Positions 28,001-36,638 of a stretch of DNA of 64,000 nt are shown here, piece by piece. The notes beneath the pieces were generated by a model. The model saw nothing but the letters and a program-made list of their open reading frames with translations, made no database searches and was not told the origin of the DNA. The stretch comes from a virus. Both the position numbers and the translations under genes were made by a program. Location of the stretch: the IMG/VR virus record IMGVR_UViG_3300047483_000174, positions 62,001-126,000 of that record; one strand, 5' to 3'. Each line of letters begins with the position of its first letter. The stretch's first letter is position 1.

Positions 28001-28178
28001 CTTGAGAACCCGTAAAACCTTGAATACCTTGAATACCTTGAGAACCAGTAAATCCCTGTGAACCAGTATACCCTATCAGTCCACTAGTTGGACCTATCCA
28101 ATTTCCGTTAGAATCAATAACGGGGGTTGACCCAGAAGTCAACCCATTCTTTACTATAAATTTCTTATCATTTGCCAT
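25038..28178 (-). CDS. Collagen-like long tail fiber, 1046 aa
   Basis: Four long tracts of Gly-x-y triplets with the phrases GYTGSQG, GFTGSQG and GIQGIQG alternate with three related globular modules (about 105-225, 390-510 and 700-805). Each module carries a pattern T-x-x-x-G-x-F/L-x-F-N-N/D-A-T and a strand ending in V-S-G. The final tract is interrupted by a NNGDIWFDTESGTIKVYF unit. Such Gly-x-y tracts form trimeric collagen-like stalks, giving a long flexible fiber. Gln and Ser dominate the y position. Start supported by GGGGAGAG. The repeats are also repetitive at DNA level and prone to recombination. Confidence 0.85.
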   Translation of the reverse strand: MANDKKFIVKNGLTSGSTPVIDSNGNWIGPTSGLIGYTGSQGFTGSQGIQGIQGFTGSQGPIGYTGSVGFIGSRGYTGSQGVIGYTGSQGVIGYTGSLGFTGSRGYGGGLPWQFETTTTMALPTTGYFRFNNATPSSVTAMAFNATDALGNGHRTYLLQWASSNNPVKAYITLVGYLQRDYVYEVTSVVDNTTWVQLNVSFVSGAGALTPSSAEIVSIDLSRSGNLGYTGSQGVQGPIGYTGSQGIQGIQGIQGFTGSQGNQGIQGVTGFTGSQGIQGVIGYTGSQGIQGVIGYSGSQGFTGSKGDIGFTGSQGPIGYSGSQGFTGSQGIQGFTGSQGVIGYTGSQGFTGSQGVIGYTGSQGIQGVIGYTGSKGDIGFTGSRGSDGNFGGATFDYTFDSTTTAADPTTGRLKFNNATLSSATALYIDAANDAATDISTYLNTIDDSTSTIKGHFRVSKKFDASTFALYTITSLTNNTGWFTVNCSYVSGSGTFANNDDIIVTFARTGDKGDIGYTGSQGVIGYTGSLGYTGSIGYTGSQGVQGPIGYTGSKGDQGIQGIQGFTGSQGPIGYSGSQGFTGSQGIIGFTGSQGVIGYTGSRGFTGSQGIQGVIGYTGSQGIQGVIGYTGSQGIQGIQGFTGSQGIQGIQGFTGSQGIQGVIGYTGSQGVIGFTGSQGPIGYTGSEGNNAGLRYNFSTTVTDADPGTGIFRFDNATIGSVTQIFIDILNQGSVDFTSYIDSWDDSTNTVKGFVIIDSNTNSDTTKCVFRLNSITTATGYRKLNVTYVSGSLPTNAEACTIQFYRSGDVGFTGSQGIQGIQGFTGSQGIQGIQGFTGSQGIQGFTGSQGIQGIIGYTGSKGDQGVIGYTGSQGIQGVIGYTGSQGVIGYTGSTGFIGSRGYTGSQGFTGSQGFNTQTLATAPSTPNNGDIWFDTESGTIKVYFNDGDTSQWVTAAGVQGPIGYTGSQGVIGYTGSRGATGFTGSQGVIGYTGSQGVIGYTGSQGIQGVIGYTGSQGVIGYTGSQGIQGVIGYTGSRGGTGLAIAMAIIFG

Positions 28179-28214
28179 GGTTCACTCTCCCCTTTAGCAA
28201 TCTATTATTTGTTA

Positions 28215-28223
28215 TATTTATGC
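28215..28223 (-). promoter_or_regulatory. Late promoter for the 1046-aa fiber
   Basis: GCATAAATA on the minus strand, 37 bp before the start at 28178. It lies within the last codons of the upstream fiber gene. Confidence 0.6.
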
Positions 28224-30338
28224 AACTATCAAGGTCTCTGACACTTTATATTGGGTTGAGTTTGCACTTGTTCCAGTTGCCATTATTCTCGCATTTCCCG
28301 AACTAATATCTACGTCATATGTGACAAATGCAGAACCTCCAGTATAAACAACGCCATATTCAGTTGCGGATGCTGTTGTTCCATCATGTGCAACCAATAA
28401 CTCCGTAACTTGAACTTCTCCTGATACTGTGTCATATGCTTGAACTATCATCTTTCCAGAACGGAAAGACGCGACTGCAAACGATGCAATTTGAGTTTTC
28501 GTGGTTGTTGCGAGAGTAGTTGTTTCAGAATTTAGATTGACATTTGAGTTTATTTCAATATCCCCTGCCACATCAAGTGTTGCCGATGGGGATGTTGTTT
28601 TTATACCAACTCTATTATTTACATCATCATAGTAGAGGTTGGCAGCACCGCCAGATATTCCGCCATTATTGTATATTACCTGGCCATCTGTTCCTGCAAC
28701 TGGACCAGTAGAACCAGTGTATCCAATTACACCTTGGCTTCCAGTGAAACCGATTATGCCTTGAATACCTTGAACACCTTGACTTCCAGTAAATCCTTGA
28801 ATACCTTGAACACCTTGTGAACCAGTGAAACCAATAACACCTTGGTCTCCTTTGGACCCTGTATAACCAATTACGCCCTGAATACCTTGACTGCCTGTAT
28901 AACCAATCACGCCTTGTATACCTTGGCTTCCTGTATAACCAATTACGCCTTGTGAGCCAGTATAACCTGTTGTACCTCTAGAACCAGTATATCCAATTAG
29001 CCCTTGAGAACCAGTATATCCAATTACACCCTGTGGTCCAGTAATACCCTGCGAACCAGACAAATCACTTACATATGAATAGATACTTCCATTCCATAGA
29101 TATAGACGTGAATTTTCTGCGTTCTCTACATCACCAGTTTCAATAATAGCAAATTGACCCGCAACAATACCAGTTGGTGCAGTGTCGGCAGTAAGAGCAG
29201 CAACAGATGCATACGATTTTGCGATAGAGAAACCAAGTCCTGTATCACCTTTGGAACCAGTGAAACCCTGTATTCCCTGAGAACCAGTAAAACCACGTGA
29301 ACCACTATAACCAATAACACCTTGGCTTCCAGTGAACCCTTGGATGCCTTGTATGCCTTGAGAACCAGTATAACCAATTACACCCTGAATACCCTGTGAT
29401 CCTGTATATCCGATTACACCTTGAATGCCTTGTATGCCCTGAGAACCAGTAAATCCTTGGCTTCCTGTATACCCAATTACACCCTGAACACCTTGTATGC
29501 CTTGACTTCCAGTATAACCAATAACGCCCTGTATGCCTTGACTTCCAGTAAATCCCTGAATACCTTGAATACCTTGACTTCCAGTAAATCCTCGGCTACC
29601 AGTAAAACCAATTACACCCTGAATACCTTGACTTCCAGTATAACCAATAACGCCCTGTATGCCCTGACTTCCAGTAAATCCCTGAATACCTTGACTACCC
29701 GTGTACCCAATTACACCTTGTGAACCAGTGAAACCAATAACACCTTGGTCTCCTTTGGACCCTGTATAACCAATTACACCCTGTGAACCAGTAAAGCCCT
29801 GTATACCTTGTATACCTTGGCTACCTGTATAACCAATATTCCCTTGGTCTCCTTTTGAACCAGTGTAGCCAATTACGCCTTGACTTCCAGTATATCCCTG
29901 AATACCTTGGCTACCTGTGTAACCGTGCGACCCTGTGTAACCAATTACGCCTTGACTTCCAGTATATCCCTGAATACCTTGACTTCCAGTAAAGCCCTGA
30001 CTACCAGTATATCCTATGGTTACTGGACTCGCATCAACCCATTGACTGTTGTTCCATACATATAAACGACCAGTATCGCCAGTATCATACCAAAGTGTTC
30101 CGTAATCTGGATTTTCTGGTGCAGTAGATGAAACCACAACTGGTGAAGTTCCAACAGACCACGTATTTTGCGCAGTTCGGTATCTTATACTTTTTGATGA
30201 TACGTCAATCCATACGTCATTTGGTTCAATTGTGTATGATGATGATGGGTCAGATGATCCTTGGTAAATGGTTGTCCCACCTTTACCTATTTTGAAGTAT
30301 GGCACTGTTGTGCCTTTTGCGTTTATTGTTATAGCCAT
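28218..30338 (-). CDS. Collagen-like tail fiber, 706 aa
   Basis: About 1-100: N-terminal head with a GTLWYDTGDTGRLYVWNNSQ unit. About 103-370: Gly-x-y tract (GYTGSQG/GFTGSQG/GIQG phrases). About 375-430: a globular module with VAALTADTAPTGIVAGQFAI. A second Gly-x-y tract follows to about 575. The last 130 residues are a beta domain opening DGQVIYNNGGISGGAANLYYDD and ending in strands like those of the 187-aa neighbour. It forms a trimeric stalk like the 1046-aa paralog, with which it may assemble. Its end holds the late promoter for that gene. Confidence 0.85.
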   Translation of the reverse strand: MAITINAKGTTVPYFKIGKGGTTIYQGSSDPSSSYTIEPNDVWIDVSSKSIRYRTAQNTWSVGTSPVVVSSTAPENPDYGTLWYDTGDTGRLYVWNNSQWVDASPVTIGYTGSQGFTGSQGIQGYTGSQGVIGYTGSHGYTGSQGIQGYTGSQGVIGYTGSKGDQGNIGYTGSQGIQGIQGFTGSQGVIGYTGSKGDQGVIGFTGSQGVIGYTGSQGIQGFTGSQGIQGVIGYTGSQGIQGVIGFTGSRGFTGSQGIQGIQGFTGSQGIQGVIGYTGSQGIQGVQGVIGYTGSQGFTGSQGIQGIQGVIGYTGSQGIQGVIGYTGSQGIQGIQGFTGSQGVIGYSGSRGFTGSQGIQGFTGSKGDTGLGFSIAKSYASVAALTADTAPTGIVAGQFAIIETGDVENAENSRLYLWNGSIYSYVSDLSGSQGITGPQGVIGYTGSQGLIGYTGSRGTTGYTGSQGVIGYTGSQGIQGVIGYTGSQGIQGVIGYTGSKGDQGVIGFTGSQGVQGIQGFTGSQGVQGIQGIIGFTGSQGVIGYTGSTGPVAGTDGQVIYNNGGISGGAANLYYDDVNNRVGIKTTSPSATLDVAGDIEINSNVNLNSETTTLATTTKTQIASFAVASFRSGKMIVQAYDTVSGEVQVTELLVAHDGTTASATEYGVVYTGGSAFVTYDVDISSGNARIMATGTSANSTQYKVSETLIVA

Positions 30339-30406
30339 TTTATGTCCTCAACGTTCTGGGTTTTGGGTCAGGATATTATCCTGTCGTCAAGAGTTGCACG
30401 ATACTT

Positions 30407-30415
30407 ATATTTATC
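30407..30415 (-). promoter_or_regulatory. Late promoter for the 706-aa fiber
   Basis: GATAAATAT on the minus strand, 69 bp before the start at 30338. Confidence 0.6.
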
Positions 30416-30417
30416 AT

Positions 30418-30448
30418 AAAGATAAAAGGACAGAATCCCTTTATCTTT
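30418..30448 (-). terminator. Hairpin after the tail assembly chaperone gene
   Basis: 9-bp A/T-rich stem (AAAGATAAA / TTTATCTTT) extended by GG/CC across one bulge, 15 bp past the stop at 30463. It may be a weak terminator just ahead of the next late promoter. No clean T-run follows. Confidence 0.4.
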
Positions 30449-30462
30449 ATTTCGCAAATCTA

Positions 30463-30825
30463 TTACTCAGATGGCCAAACAATATTGAACGGATCAGATT
30501 GAGATTGTGGCAAATCTCGCAACGCCTGACGATAACCCACCAATTCATTAGGAACTGGAGTTCCAACTTCCAAAAACCGAAGTATTCTTGCATCGGTTTC
30601 ATTCAAAAGCCTATTTCTCAAGTCTCTTATTTCTTGCCATTTGATTGCAAGTTCAGAACTTGTTGGTTCTTGTATTTGCCAATTTTCACCATCCCATTTT
30701 AATGATTGCCCTGATATTAATTCTGGCTTGTCTGGTGCAAGAACAAAATCGTTTATGTCATATTCCGCCACGTTACTTGGTAATGGATAAGGATATGCAC
30801 CTTTATAACTATATAGATTCGACAT
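30463..30825 (-). CDS. Tail fiber/tail assembly chaperone-like protein (Phage_tail_APC type)
   Basis: 120 residues. N-terminal YSYKGAYPYPLP and a LKWDGENWQI strand lead to the C-terminal family signature: WQEIRDLRNRLLNETD (about 63-78), YRQALRDLP and FNIVWP. The family is encoded beside fiber genes of many phages and is thought to help fiber assembly. The start shares bases with the stop of the glycine-rich fiber gene. The N-terminal half resembles that of the 196-aa protein at 21907, suggesting duplication. Confidence 0.75.
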   Translation of the reverse strand: MSNLYSYKGAYPYPLPSNVAEYDINDFVLAPDKPELISGQSLKWDGENWQIQEPTSSELAIKWQEIRDLRNRLLNETDARILRFLEVGTPVPNELVGYRQALRDLPQSQSDPFNIVWPSE

Positions 30826-31577
30826 TATAGAACTCCTGTATTAGTTGATGGGAACGCTCTATTTGGACCCCAAATGATGCGAACTGCTCCGTCACCTCCG
30901 TTGCCAGCGGAATAGCTACTAAAGTCTGATCCCGCACCACCACCGCCATACGTGCCAGCAGCAGAGCCAACTCCACTACTTCCACCACTACCAGCCGTTC
31001 CGCCGACAGTAGTAGAACCTCCAGACCCAGAAGTTCCTTGACCTAATATTCCTACACCGCCACCAGAGCCACCATTTGTGGCTGTTCCGCCACCACCTCC
31101 ACCGCCGACACAAACCACATGAACATAGTTGACTCCAGCGGGACATACCCATGAATAAGTTCCTGGTTGTGTATAAGTGGCTTCTCCATTTTCTGAAGGA
31201 TATACTATACTCTGAGTGCTATTGAAATATTGCCAAGCACTTCCATCCCATATTGATAAAGTTTTAGTAGATGGCTTAAACCACATATCACCAGTAGACG
31301 GAAATGATGGTTGAGTTTCGGTAGACTGAACCGATGAACCACCGGCACCCGTACCAGCAGACCCAGTATACCCGATTACACCCTGACTACCTTGCGAACC
31401 AGTATAACCTTGCGAACCAGTATAACCTTGCGAACCAGTATAGCCACCACTTGCCTCAATGATATTCGTTGGAGTTGCCTCCCCTCTCCATTTTACGCCG
31501 TCATATTTGTATCTAACTCCGTTATTCGCCACATGAATCTGGTTCAATGATGGATTGGTTGGAAGGCTAAATGTCAT
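30825..31577 (-). CDS. Glycine-rich fiber/adhesin, 250 aa
   Basis: An N-terminal anchor (about 1-40) is followed by a short Gly-x-y tract of GYTGSQG units, a GDMWFKPSTKTLSIWDGSAW module (about 92-112), and from about 130 a polyglycine domain (PAGVNYVHVVCVGGGGGGG, then GSGGSS-type runs) closing with GDGAVRIIWGP. Polyglycine sandwiches of this type form receptor-binding tips in T4-like adhesins. It is probably a distal tip. Start supported by AGGAGA; late promoter 21 bp upstream. Confidence 0.75.
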   Translation of the reverse strand: MTFSLPTNPSLNQIHVANNGVRYKYDGVKWRGEATPTNIIEASGGYTGSQGYTGSQGYTGSQGSQGVIGYTGSAGTGAGGSSVQSTETQPSFPSTGDMWFKPSTKTLSIWDGSAWQYFNSTQSIVYPSENGEATYTQPGTYSWVCPAGVNYVHVVCVGGGGGGGTATNGGSGGGVGILGQGTSGSGGSTTVGGTAGSGGSSGVGSAAGTYGGGGAGSDFSSYSAGNGGDGAVRIIWGPNRAFPSTNTGVL

Positions 31578-31597
31578 AATTATCTCCTTATTTTTCT

Positions 31598-31606
31598 GTA
31601 TTTATA
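31598..31606 (-). promoter_or_regulatory. Late promoter for the glycine-rich fiber gene
   Basis: TATAAATAC on the minus strand, an exact match to the T4 late consensus, 21 bp before the start at 31577. Confidence 0.8.
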
Positions 31607-34412
31607 TTATTACAACTTCGATTATTTTTTGGGCGTCACTTGAATCTTCTTGCAAAGATTTTGCAAATACAGCCGCGCCTTTGTCTATTTTTCCAACACT
31701 TTTTGCAAATCCAGCAACTTCGCTTGTAACTAATAAATCGCCCTTTTTTACTGGACCGATAACCTTACACAGAACACGGCCACGCAATGCAATATACGGA
31801 TGTGTTGAATCTGTTCCAGCTTGTGAGTTCATCTTGAAAGCTGGGTTGCCAGAAATAACACCAGCAACAGAAACATCTTCTTCGGTTGTAGTTGTAGTAA
31901 TTTCTTTTTCGCCGCCAAACACAACAACAGTTCCGACTTCATATTCCAAGTCAGATTCGTATCTTTCCGCCAAGTCAGCATAGGTTGCCTCTATAGTTCT
32001 ACCATACACCGCCCGCCACTGATTGGTAGAAGTTCCCAAGTCATATGTGTTATCTGCATCAACCAATATTGACCCGCTCATCGTTCCACCAGAAATATTC
32101 AAATAACTTCCAGTGATACCACCAATAACTTGGTAGCCAACATGGCGAACAATAGTAACTTGACCGTTTGGTAATGGATTTACAAATGATATTGTTGTTC
32201 CAGAAACTGTGTAATCACCGCCTGGGGTTTGTGTAACGCCGTTCATAGTTACGATCAACGCTTCTGGACTTCCTGGAGTTGCAGAAAGTGTGAAATCAGT
32301 TTGCGTTCCGTTTCCAGTGAAAACATCTTTCACAACCGTTGGAACATTCGTTAGATTGTTAAAATGAACAGATGAACTGCCACTGGTTTCTAATTCTGTT
32401 CGTAAAATATCAACTCTTGCGTCAGCACGAGAATCAGTATAATATAGATTTGTAGTCCCCTCTGCTAAGTCATCGGTTGACGATGCAGATAGAGAACCTA
32501 TGTTCTGATATACAATGCCATCGTTTGTAAATTGCCATGTATCGGTAAATTCGTTCCAACGAATTGAAACATCATTTTCTATTCCACGGTTAATTTCTAT
32601 ACCAGAATTTAAAGTTGGATATTCGGTAGGTCCAACACCAGCGTTCAAAATTATGATATTATCATTTACAACCAATTCAACGGTGTTGATGAAAGTAGTA
32701 TTACCAGAAACGGTCAAGTCGCCAGTCAATACCATGTCAACAAATTCAACAGACGCAGTTGAATCTAACTCTATTACGCCAGTAGTGGAATTGTATGTAA
32801 CACCATTTGTTGCACTGATGGTTTGTCGTATTTCGCTTGTTGTAACACTAACATAATCAATCTTATCAGTGAGCGAATTATATGTTAAACTGCCGTATTC
32901 AGCGGTGTCATTTATAATATTGCTGATTAGAGTATTGACTCTATCGTCAGTGTAATAAAGATTTACAGTTCCTTCTGCCAAATCATCAGTGCTGTTGCCA
33001 GATAAGTCGTATCCGCCGTTTGTGAATGAAGAAATGGTTAACGTGTTTGCAACATCGTTATAAGATAAAGTAATATTGCTTCCAGCAACCAATAACGCCG
33101 CAACCCTATCATCAACTCTTTCATTCGTAAAATAAAGATTTGTGCCTTCTGCTAAATCACTTGTTGTTTTCAAAGCAAAATCGTTATTGAAATTTACAGA
33201 TTTGTATGTTGTTACGGATAATACACCAGTAGAAGGATTATACGACAAATCACCAGAAACACTTATTGCATTTCTCGCTCGTGTATTAGTAAAATACAGA
33301 TTAGTGCCTTCTGCTAGATTCGTGGTTGTCTTTGTAGCAAAATCGTTATTGAAATTTACAGATTTGTATGTTGTTACGGATAATACACCAGTAGAAGGAT
33401 TATACGACAAGTCGCCAGATACACTTATAGCATCCCTTGCTCTTGTATTGGTAAAATATAGATTAGTGCCTTCTGTTAAATCTGTCGTAGTATGATTTGA
33501 AATACTCGAAACTGTTCCTGTCACGTTTCCGACAAGTTCGGAATATACAGTGTTTGCTTGGAAGTTGGCCAGTTCAAATGACGGATGGGCAGTGTCTATA
33601 TATATACTTGTATCTGGTTCTGGTGTATAACCCTGAAATATTTTCCATCTTCCATCGGTGGCATCTCGGAAGAATCCAGTATGGTGATATGTTCCATCAT
33701 TGTAGTTTCCTGCGATTCCTAAGTCTGGATTGGTATTTGTGCTTCCATCGTTTAAATAAATCAGGTTGTCGGCAATTGCCAAATTTTCAGACGATATTGT
33801 AATTGTGGTTCCGCTTACAGTAAGGTTTCCATCAATCTGAACGTTACCAGTTGCGTTTATGTCATTGAATGTAACATTAGAAGTGTTGGTTAAATCCTGC
33901 CCGACTGATATTTCACCGTCAGTAATTGTAACACCAGTTCCGCCAGTAAAATGAGCGCGAACTTCTGTCGCAGTTGGTCCAGTGTATGTAATTTCGCCAG
34001 TTGATGAGTTATATGAAAGTGAACCATCGCCACTCACATCTGTCACTGATATCGCGTTTCTTGCTCGTGCATTTGTGAAGTATAGGTTGGAGGTTCCCTC
34101 TGACACATCATCAGATGTCAACACAACATCACCGATTTGTCCGTTGACACTGCCAACCGAGCCAGTGGCGCTGAAGCTAAGACTTCCATTTATATCGTCA
34201 TATACAATTGTTATATTCGTATGTGTTCCAGCATTTATCAATGCGGCAACGCGGTCATCAATTGAATCAGGAGATACCAGATCAGTAAAATAAAAGTTAT
34301 ATGAAGAATCAATTGCTAAAACTTGGCCGTCAGTTCCTGGAACCACTTTTAATTTTTCGGCAGTTATACTGTTATTACCTATAACAAATTCGGATACTTG
34401 TGTAATAGTCAT
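31602..34412 (-). CDS. Repeat-rich tail fiber with shared C-terminal module, 936 aa
   Basis: Beta-rich trimeric-fiber sequence with many copies of a unit containing L-A-E-G-T-N-L-Y-F/Y-T-N/D-x-R-A/V followed by DLSYNPSTGVLSVT-like strands. Two larger modules with TVSGTTITI/NLAIADNLIYLNDG (about 190-290, 570-650) resemble each other. The C-terminal 130 residues repeat the module of the 206-aa and 525-aa proteins: YADLAERYESD, GTVVVFGG, STHPYIALRGRVLCKVIG and KKGDLLV. It is probably a long or side tail fiber. Two adjacent units are nearly identical in DNA (see repeat entry). Confidence 0.75.
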   Translation of the reverse strand: MTITQVSEFVIGNNSITAEKLKVVPGTDGQVLAIDSSYNFYFTDLVSPDSIDDRVAALINAGTHTNITIVYDDINGSLSFSATGSVGSVNGQIGDVVLTSDDVSEGTSNLYFTNARARNAISVTDVSGDGSLSYNSSTGEITYTGPTATEVRAHFTGGTGVTITDGEISVGQDLTNTSNVTFNDINATGNVQIDGNLTVSGTTITISSENLAIADNLIYLNDGSTNTNPDLGIAGNYNDGTYHHTGFFRDATDGRWKIFQGYTPEPDTSIYIDTAHPSFELANFQANTVYSELVGNVTGTVSSISNHTTTDLTEGTNLYFTNTRARDAISVSGDLSYNPSTGVLSVTTYKSVNFNNDFATKTTTNLAEGTNLYFTNTRARNAISVSGDLSYNPSTGVLSVTTYKSVNFNNDFALKTTSDLAEGTNLYFTNERVDDRVAALLVAGSNITLSYNDVANTLTISSFTNGGYDLSGNSTDDLAEGTVNLYYTDDRVNTLISNIINDTAEYGSLTYNSLTDKIDYVSVTTSEIRQTISATNGVTYNSTTGVIELDSTASVEFVDMVLTGDLTVSGNTTFINTVELVVNDNIIILNAGVGPTEYPTLNSGIEINRGIENDVSIRWNEFTDTWQFTNDGIVYQNIGSLSASSTDDLAEGTTNLYYTDSRADARVDILRTELETSGSSSVHFNNLTNVPTVVKDVFTGNGTQTDFTLSATPGSPEALIVTMNGVTQTPGGDYTVSGTTISFVNPLPNGQVTIVRHVGYQVIGGITGSYLNISGGTMSGSILVDADNTYDLGTSTNQWRAVYGRTIEATYADLAERYESDLEYEVGTVVVFGGEKEITTTTTEEDVSVAGVISGNPAFKMNSQAGTDSTHPYIALRGRVLCKVIGPVKKGDLLVTSEVAGFAKSVGKIDKGAAVFAKSLQEDSSDAQKIIEVVII
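33175..33410 (-). repeat. Tandem repeat inside the 936-aa fiber gene
   Basis: A 74-bp stretch is identical at 33175-33248 and 33337-33410, a 162-bp (54-codon) spacing. Flanking sequence between the copies is also similar but diverged. It indicates recent in-frame duplication or gene conversion of a fiber unit. Confidence 0.85.
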
Positions 34413-34428
34413 TTATATCTCCATATCC

Positions 34429-34992
34429 TCAATTATATAACAAAGTAGATATTACTTTGTATTTTACCGTATTACTTGAAACTCCAGTTGCAACCAATGA
34501 TACGTTGCCAGATACAACAGAAACTTCATATGAGGATATGATATTATTTGTAGTAACGGTCGCATATTCAGTGGCAACAACTGATGAGTTTGTATTTGAT
34601 GCTAATAGCTCAGTTGTTTGTCTAACCCCAGACGCTTGGTCGTATGCCAATACAACAAACTTTGCGCCGCCATATGTGGATGCCGAATAATTTATAATTT
34701 CGGTTGGTGTGACGCCCGATACAATAGTGGTTGACGATACTATGGTTGCGTCATTGTTTATTGTAATTTGAGAATATTGGGGGGAAGATGGCTCGGTATA
34801 ATCAATTGTGATAGTTCCGCCATCACCAAGTGTTATTGTTCCGCCGCCAGTTAGACTTCCAGTAGTATTGATTTCAACAGTTGTATTACCGCGAACAGCA
34901 TTTGTTGAACCATTACCGAAAACGTCTGAGTTCAGATGAAAAAAATGAACCTCAGTGTTTCCCAGTAAATTGCTGTTAACCTTCGTTGTCAT
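34429..34992 (-). CDS. Small fiber-associated structural protein, 187 aa
   Basis: N-terminal LGNTEVHFFHLNSDVFG, a Gly/Thr-rich strand region (GSLTGGGTITLGDGGTITI, about 52-70), then a beta domain with FVVLAYDQASGVRQTTELLA (about 108-127) and SLVATGVSSNTVKYKV at the end. That last domain is shared with the C-terminus of the 706-aa collagen-like fiber (MIVQAYDTVSGEVQVTELLV, then SANSTQYKV), so it is a reused trimerisation or tip domain. It lies between two fiber genes, 1 bp from the 525-aa gene. Confidence 0.65.
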   Translation of the reverse strand: MTTKVNSNLLGNTEVHFFHLNSDVFGNGSTNAVRGNTTVEINTTGSLTGGGTITLGDGGTITIDYTEPSSPQYSQITINNDATIVSSTTIVSGVTPTEIINYSASTYGGAKFVVLAYDQASGVRQTTELLASNTNSSVVATEYATVTTNNIISSYEVSVVSGNVSLVATGVSSNTVKYKVISTLLYN

Positions 34993-34993
34993 A

Positions 34994-36571
34994 TTACATC
35001 AAACTCACTAAAATTTCAATTATTCCAAACCCAGACGCTTGGCTTCCCAACGCTTTGCCGATTACTGTTCCAACCGCAGGAGTTGAAGATGCAGTGGCGT
35101 ATCCTGCTTGATCTGATGTAACAAGCAAATCGCCTTTGTTTATTGTTCCGTAAACCTTACATGTGGCACGTCCACTCAACACGACTGATGGGTGTGTAGT
35201 TGAAGTTCCTGCGTTTGCGTTCATCAAAATTGTTTCGTTTGAACCAATAACACCGACAACAGTTTTATCGTCTGCAATTGTAGATTGGGTAATTTCGTTT
35301 GTTCCGCCAAACACCACAACAGTTCCAACATCATATACAGCATCAGTTGCGAAACGTTCAGATATATTAGTCCCGCTCACAGAATTGCTTGCATCTGTTA
35401 CCATTGTATTGGTTGGAGTATTGGTAAAGTTATTATAATCCAAGTAATATGATGGCAGTTGCGTATCTAACAAATCAGCATTTGTCGTAGTGGTCACAGT
35501 CGATGTTGTTGCTAATCTCAGAACATTCATTACTGAATTTAGAGCTAAAGGAGAAGATAGTGTAATTGTAGAACCAGTTACAGTATATGAGATGTCTGGA
35601 TTCTGAACTACTCCGTCAATATACAATAGTATATGCCAAGATTGAGAGACGAAATATGGAAGTGTGTATATACTCGTAGAACCGTTGCCAACAAATGTAT
35701 CATAATACAACTGATTTATCTTTGCCGATGTGTCCAATACTATCTCATCACCGACAACTGATACGGTCAAATCTCCGTTTCCTCCATTTGATATATTACC
35801 AACTGAAATTGTTTTGAATGATGCCATTGTGATATTTGATGAGTCGTATATCGCAGCGCCAGTTCCAACATTTTGAGCAACAAAATCTATGGTATAAGTT
35901 CCTAATATATCATCATAGTTTGATTCCAATGAGTATCCAGAATCAAACAGTGAATTGAAACGGTCATCTACTCTTTCGTTTGTGTAGTAAAGATTGGTGG
36001 TTCCTTCGGTAAGGTCATCTGTCGTATAGTTTGTCAATACGTTTGTGATGTCAGTTCCATCGCCTATAATACTTGTGAAGTATCCAACTGCCGGAGTAGT
36101 AGCACCTATTACCGTGTTATCTATGTTTCCAGCACGAATATCAACTAAGCCATCGCCTGTGTTGTCTATGATGACTACACCATTTTGCGATGTTACATTA
36201 CCAGAGATAGTTGCAAATACCACATTTGCATTTATGTTACCAGTAGTATGAAAGTCTTTATCGTCAAGAGTCCAGTAATCTTCTGTTTCATTCCAGAAGA
36301 GTCTGGCCCAAGTAAGATCGCCACGGTTTACTTCAATACCAACATCTTCTGTTGGTATTCCTTCAAAATCTGCATTTAGAGTTATGAATGGGTCCGCAAA
36401 AACCGTTTGTATTGAATTTACAGTGGTTGTGTTTCCTTCAACCTTTAAGTTTCCTCTTATAATAAGAGTTCCATTTCTTGATTCGATAACGGCATCATTG
36501 TCTCCATTGTCAAATGAGACGGTTTCACCACGTAAGAATAGACGATCACCAAATTTTATTTGTTCTGACAT
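34994..36571 (-). CDS. Tail/neck fiber protein with shared C-terminal module, 525 aa
   Basis: A beta-structured fiber with GDRLFLRGETVSFDNGDNDA at the start, TTVNSIQTVFADPFITLNADF near 50 and one LTEGTTNLYYTNERVDDRF unit near 190, like the 936-aa protein. The C-terminal module opens SERFATDAVYDVGTVVVFGG and ends with GRATCKVYGTINKGDLLV, a diverged third copy lacking the YADLAE opening. Possibly the first fiber gene transcribed downstream of the capsid gene cluster; it has a late promoter at 36604. Confidence 0.7.
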   Translation of the reverse strand: MSEQIKFGDRLFLRGETVSFDNGDNDAVIESRNGTLIIRGNLKVEGNTTTVNSIQTVFADPFITLNADFEGIPTEDVGIEVNRGDLTWARLFWNETEDYWTLDDKDFHTTGNINANVVFATISGNVTSQNGVVIIDNTGDGLVDIRAGNIDNTVIGATTPAVGYFTSIIGDGTDITNVLTNYTTDDLTEGTTNLYYTNERVDDRFNSLFDSGYSLESNYDDILGTYTIDFVAQNVGTGAAIYDSSNITMASFKTISVGNISNGGNGDLTVSVVGDEIVLDTSAKINQLYYDTFVGNGSTSIYTLPYFVSQSWHILLYIDGVVQNPDISYTVTGSTITLSSPLALNSVMNVLRLATTSTVTTTTNADLLDTQLPSYYLDYNNFTNTPTNTMVTDASNSVSGTNISERFATDAVYDVGTVVVFGGTNEITQSTIADDKTVVGVIGSNETILMNANAGTSTTHPSVVLSGRATCKVYGTINKGDLLVTSDQAGYATASSTPAVGTVIGKALGSQASGFGIIEILVSLM

Positions 36572-36603
36572 TTTTTCATCCCAGTTATAGCTTGTTATAT
36601 AGT

Positions 36604-36612
36604 CTATTTATC
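36604..36612 (-). promoter_or_regulatory. Late promoter for fiber operon
   Basis: GATAAATAG on the minus strand, 33 bp before the start at 36571 and just past the gp23 terminator. Confidence 0.65.
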
Positions 36613-36638
36613 TGATTGGATGCCTTTGAATAAAAGAA

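Noticed and set aside
25052-30065. Long plus-strand ORFs opposite the collagen-like genes
   Set aside because: They are mirror frames of the Gly-x-y repeats (Thr/Leu/Asn-rich nonsense) without ribosome binding sites.
25038-30338. CRISPR-like array in the regularly repeated DNA
   Set aside because: The repeats are coding collagen triplets of variable spacing, not direct repeats with unique spacers.
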